Assembly (NCBI GenBank): GCA_937958785.1
Contig: CALGMY010000186.1
Coordinates: 1-5,697 of the forward strand
Direction: 5' to 3'
Source of the DNA: an uncultured Gammaproteobacteria bacterium
Lineage (GTDB): Bacteria > Pseudomonadota > Gammaproteobacteria > Steroidobacterales > GCA-2729495
Length of the DNA: 5,697 bases
Shown here: piece after piece, positions 4,861 to 5,697 of the stretch
Numbering within the stretch: the first letter of the stretch is position 1
Layout: every line of letters begins with the position of its first letter
Translations under genes and position numbers: made by a program
The notes under the pieces: generated by a model
Seen by the model: only the letters and a program-made list of their open reading frames with translations
Databases searched by the model: none
Told to the model about the DNA's origin: nothing

Positions 4861-5697
4861 TCAACTGTCCTCGAAGTAGTCGCTGTCGAGCCGCTTCACC
4901 GTGTACGTCGCCTCGACGCTGACCCCCACGCCGTGGTCGATCATCATCTCCGCGAGCCGCTGGCCGTCGATGAGCACGATGCGGGTCGGAATTCCGCGCG
5001 CATACTCCCGGGCGTCGCGAGTGAAGTCCGACGTGGTGATCATCACGCCCTTGGTGGCCCGCTGGCCCTGGAGTGCGCCGGCAAACGCCTGGACTTCCGG
5101 CCGGCCAACGTTGCCCTGCCACCTCTTCGCCTGCACATAGATGGTGTCGAGGCCTAGCCGATCCTCTTCGAGCACGCCATCGATGCCCCCATCGCCGACC
5201 CGCCCCACGGCCCGGGCGGCATCCTCCCGACCGCCGCCGTAGCCCATGGCCTGCAGGACATCAACCACGACCTCCTCGAAGCGGGCCGGTTCGATGGCTT
5301 TCAGCGTGTCCAGCAGCTGACCGGCGAGTGACGTGCGGAGAACCCGGTGGGCATTGGCGAGACTTTCCTCCGGAGTGAGCTCCGTCGAGGGGCTGACCCC
5401 GACGGCGCCCGTAACCGGCGCAACCGGGGCATCGCGCTCACGTCCGAGGAACGCCCGGAATTCCTCGAACTGCTCCAGGAAACTGTTGTCGACGCGGGCG
5501 GGGCGGTTGGCCAGCACGGCCCTGCCCCGTTCCGTCAGGCGATAGGAGCCACGACCAGGGGACTCGACCAGCCCGGCCTGCTTGAGATAGGTCAGGGCCC
5601 ACCCAGCCCGGCTGCGAAAGATGGGCGACTTCCCGCTGGGCAGCATCAGCTCGCGATCCTCGGGGGGTATCCCGAGGTCATCGGCAGGCTGCCCGGC
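4861..5697 (-). CDS. mrr: Mrr-type restriction endonuclease (N-terminus cut by the window end)
   Basis: 278 residues are visible and the frame stays open to base 5697. Residues read ADDLGIPPEDRELMLPSGK before the Met at 5646, so that Met is internal and perhaps 25-35 residues are missing. The first part is an Mrr N-terminal winged-helix domain (PIFRSRAGWALTYLKQAGL, then GSYRLTERGRAVL). After a proline-rich linker comes the catalytic domain: RFEEVVVDVLQAMGYGG, GDGGIDGVLEEDRLGLD (catalytic Asp codon at 5179-5181) and YVQAKRW (Gln-x-Lys; Gln codon at 5131-5133, Lys codon at 5125-5127), followed by KGVMITTSDFTRDAREYA. The D...QxK pattern is the Mrr variant of the PD-(D/E)xK nuclease core. Mrr-like proteins are type IV enzymes cutting modified DNA. 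All key residues are present, so it is probably active. It appears to be the first visible gene of a minus-strand operon; its promoter lies outside the window. Confidence 0.93.
   Translation of the reverse strand, partial: AGQPADDLGIPPEDRELMLPSGKSPIFRSRAGWALTYLKQAGLVESPGRGSYRLTERGRAVLANRPARVDNSFLEQFEEFRAFLGRERDAPVAPVTGAVGVSPSTELTPEESLANAHRVLRTSLAGQLLDTLKAIEPARFEEVVVDVLQAMGYGGGREDAARAVGRVGDGGIDGVLEEDRLGLDTIYVQAKRWQGNVGRPEVQAFAGALQGQRATKGVMITTSDFTRDAREYARGIPTRIVLIDGQRLAEMMIDHGVGVSVEATYTVKRLDSDYFEDS

Noticed and set aside
3854..4879. Long plus-strand open frame of 341 codons
   Set aside because: It lies antisense across the SIR2-like and DUF429-like genes. Its product is rich in Arg, Pro, Gly and Ala with no family motifs, as expected from the opposite strand of a very GC-rich gene.
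4835..5122. N-terminal extension of the DUF429-like protein to base 5122
   Set aside because: The extra residues come from another frame of the Mrr-like gene, while ATG 4834 has a good ribosome-binding site and is followed immediately by the first conserved strand.
1..5697. CRISPR array, tRNA, integrase or insertion sequence
   Set aside because: I looked for spaced direct repeats, tRNA-like cloverleaf sequence and recombinase motifs and saw none, so the island's mobility machinery, if any, lies outside the window.

Overview
The window looks like part of an accessory, defence-type island on the chromosome of a GC-rich Gram-negative bacterium. I suspect a gammaproteobacterium of the Xanthomonadaceae kind. 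That rests on a GTAG-headed REP-like palindrome at 368-389, a form familiar from Stenotrophomonas, Xanthomonas and relatives, and on the overall base composition. The placement is an inference, and no rRNA or core marker gene is present to settle it.

Left edge (1-406, + strand): the C-terminal end of a pyridoxal-phosphate-dependent decarboxylase or aminotransferase-like gene, broken by an in-frame stop at 35-37 and a one-base frameshift near 152. A REP-like hairpin supplies its final stop codon. Next (407-2298, - strand) is a two-gene operon: tcmP (three-Cys-motif partner, methyltransferase-like) overlaps by four bases with a Gp37/Gp68 (DUF5131) gene carrying the three-cysteine motif. Facing it (2344-2919, + strand) is a LexA-like self-cleaving S24 repressor. 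The 45 bases between the two start codons hold a perfect 14-bp palindrome, CGAACGATCGTTCG, which has the same form as the Gram-positive SOS box. Two back-to-back sigma70-like promoters with 17-base spacers overlap there.

Right part (2979-5697, - strand): an apparent three-gene operon, read right to left. It encodes an Mrr-type restriction endonuclease (its N-terminus runs off the window), a predicted RNase H-fold DUF429-like protein, and a SIR2-like protein whose start codon overlaps the preceding stop as TGATG. The SIR2 gene is clearly lower in GC than the DUF429-like gene next to it.

My working model has two modules meeting tail to tail between 2919 and 2979. One is a DNA-damage-responsive TcmP/Gp37 pair controlled by its own LexA-like repressor. 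The other is a candidate nuclease plus NAD-consuming effector defence operon (Mrr, DUF429-like, SIR2). The protein families are well supported by motifs. The functional coupling, the SOS-type regulation and the three-gene defence system are inferences. No integrase, transposase, tRNA, rRNA or CRISPR array is visible.
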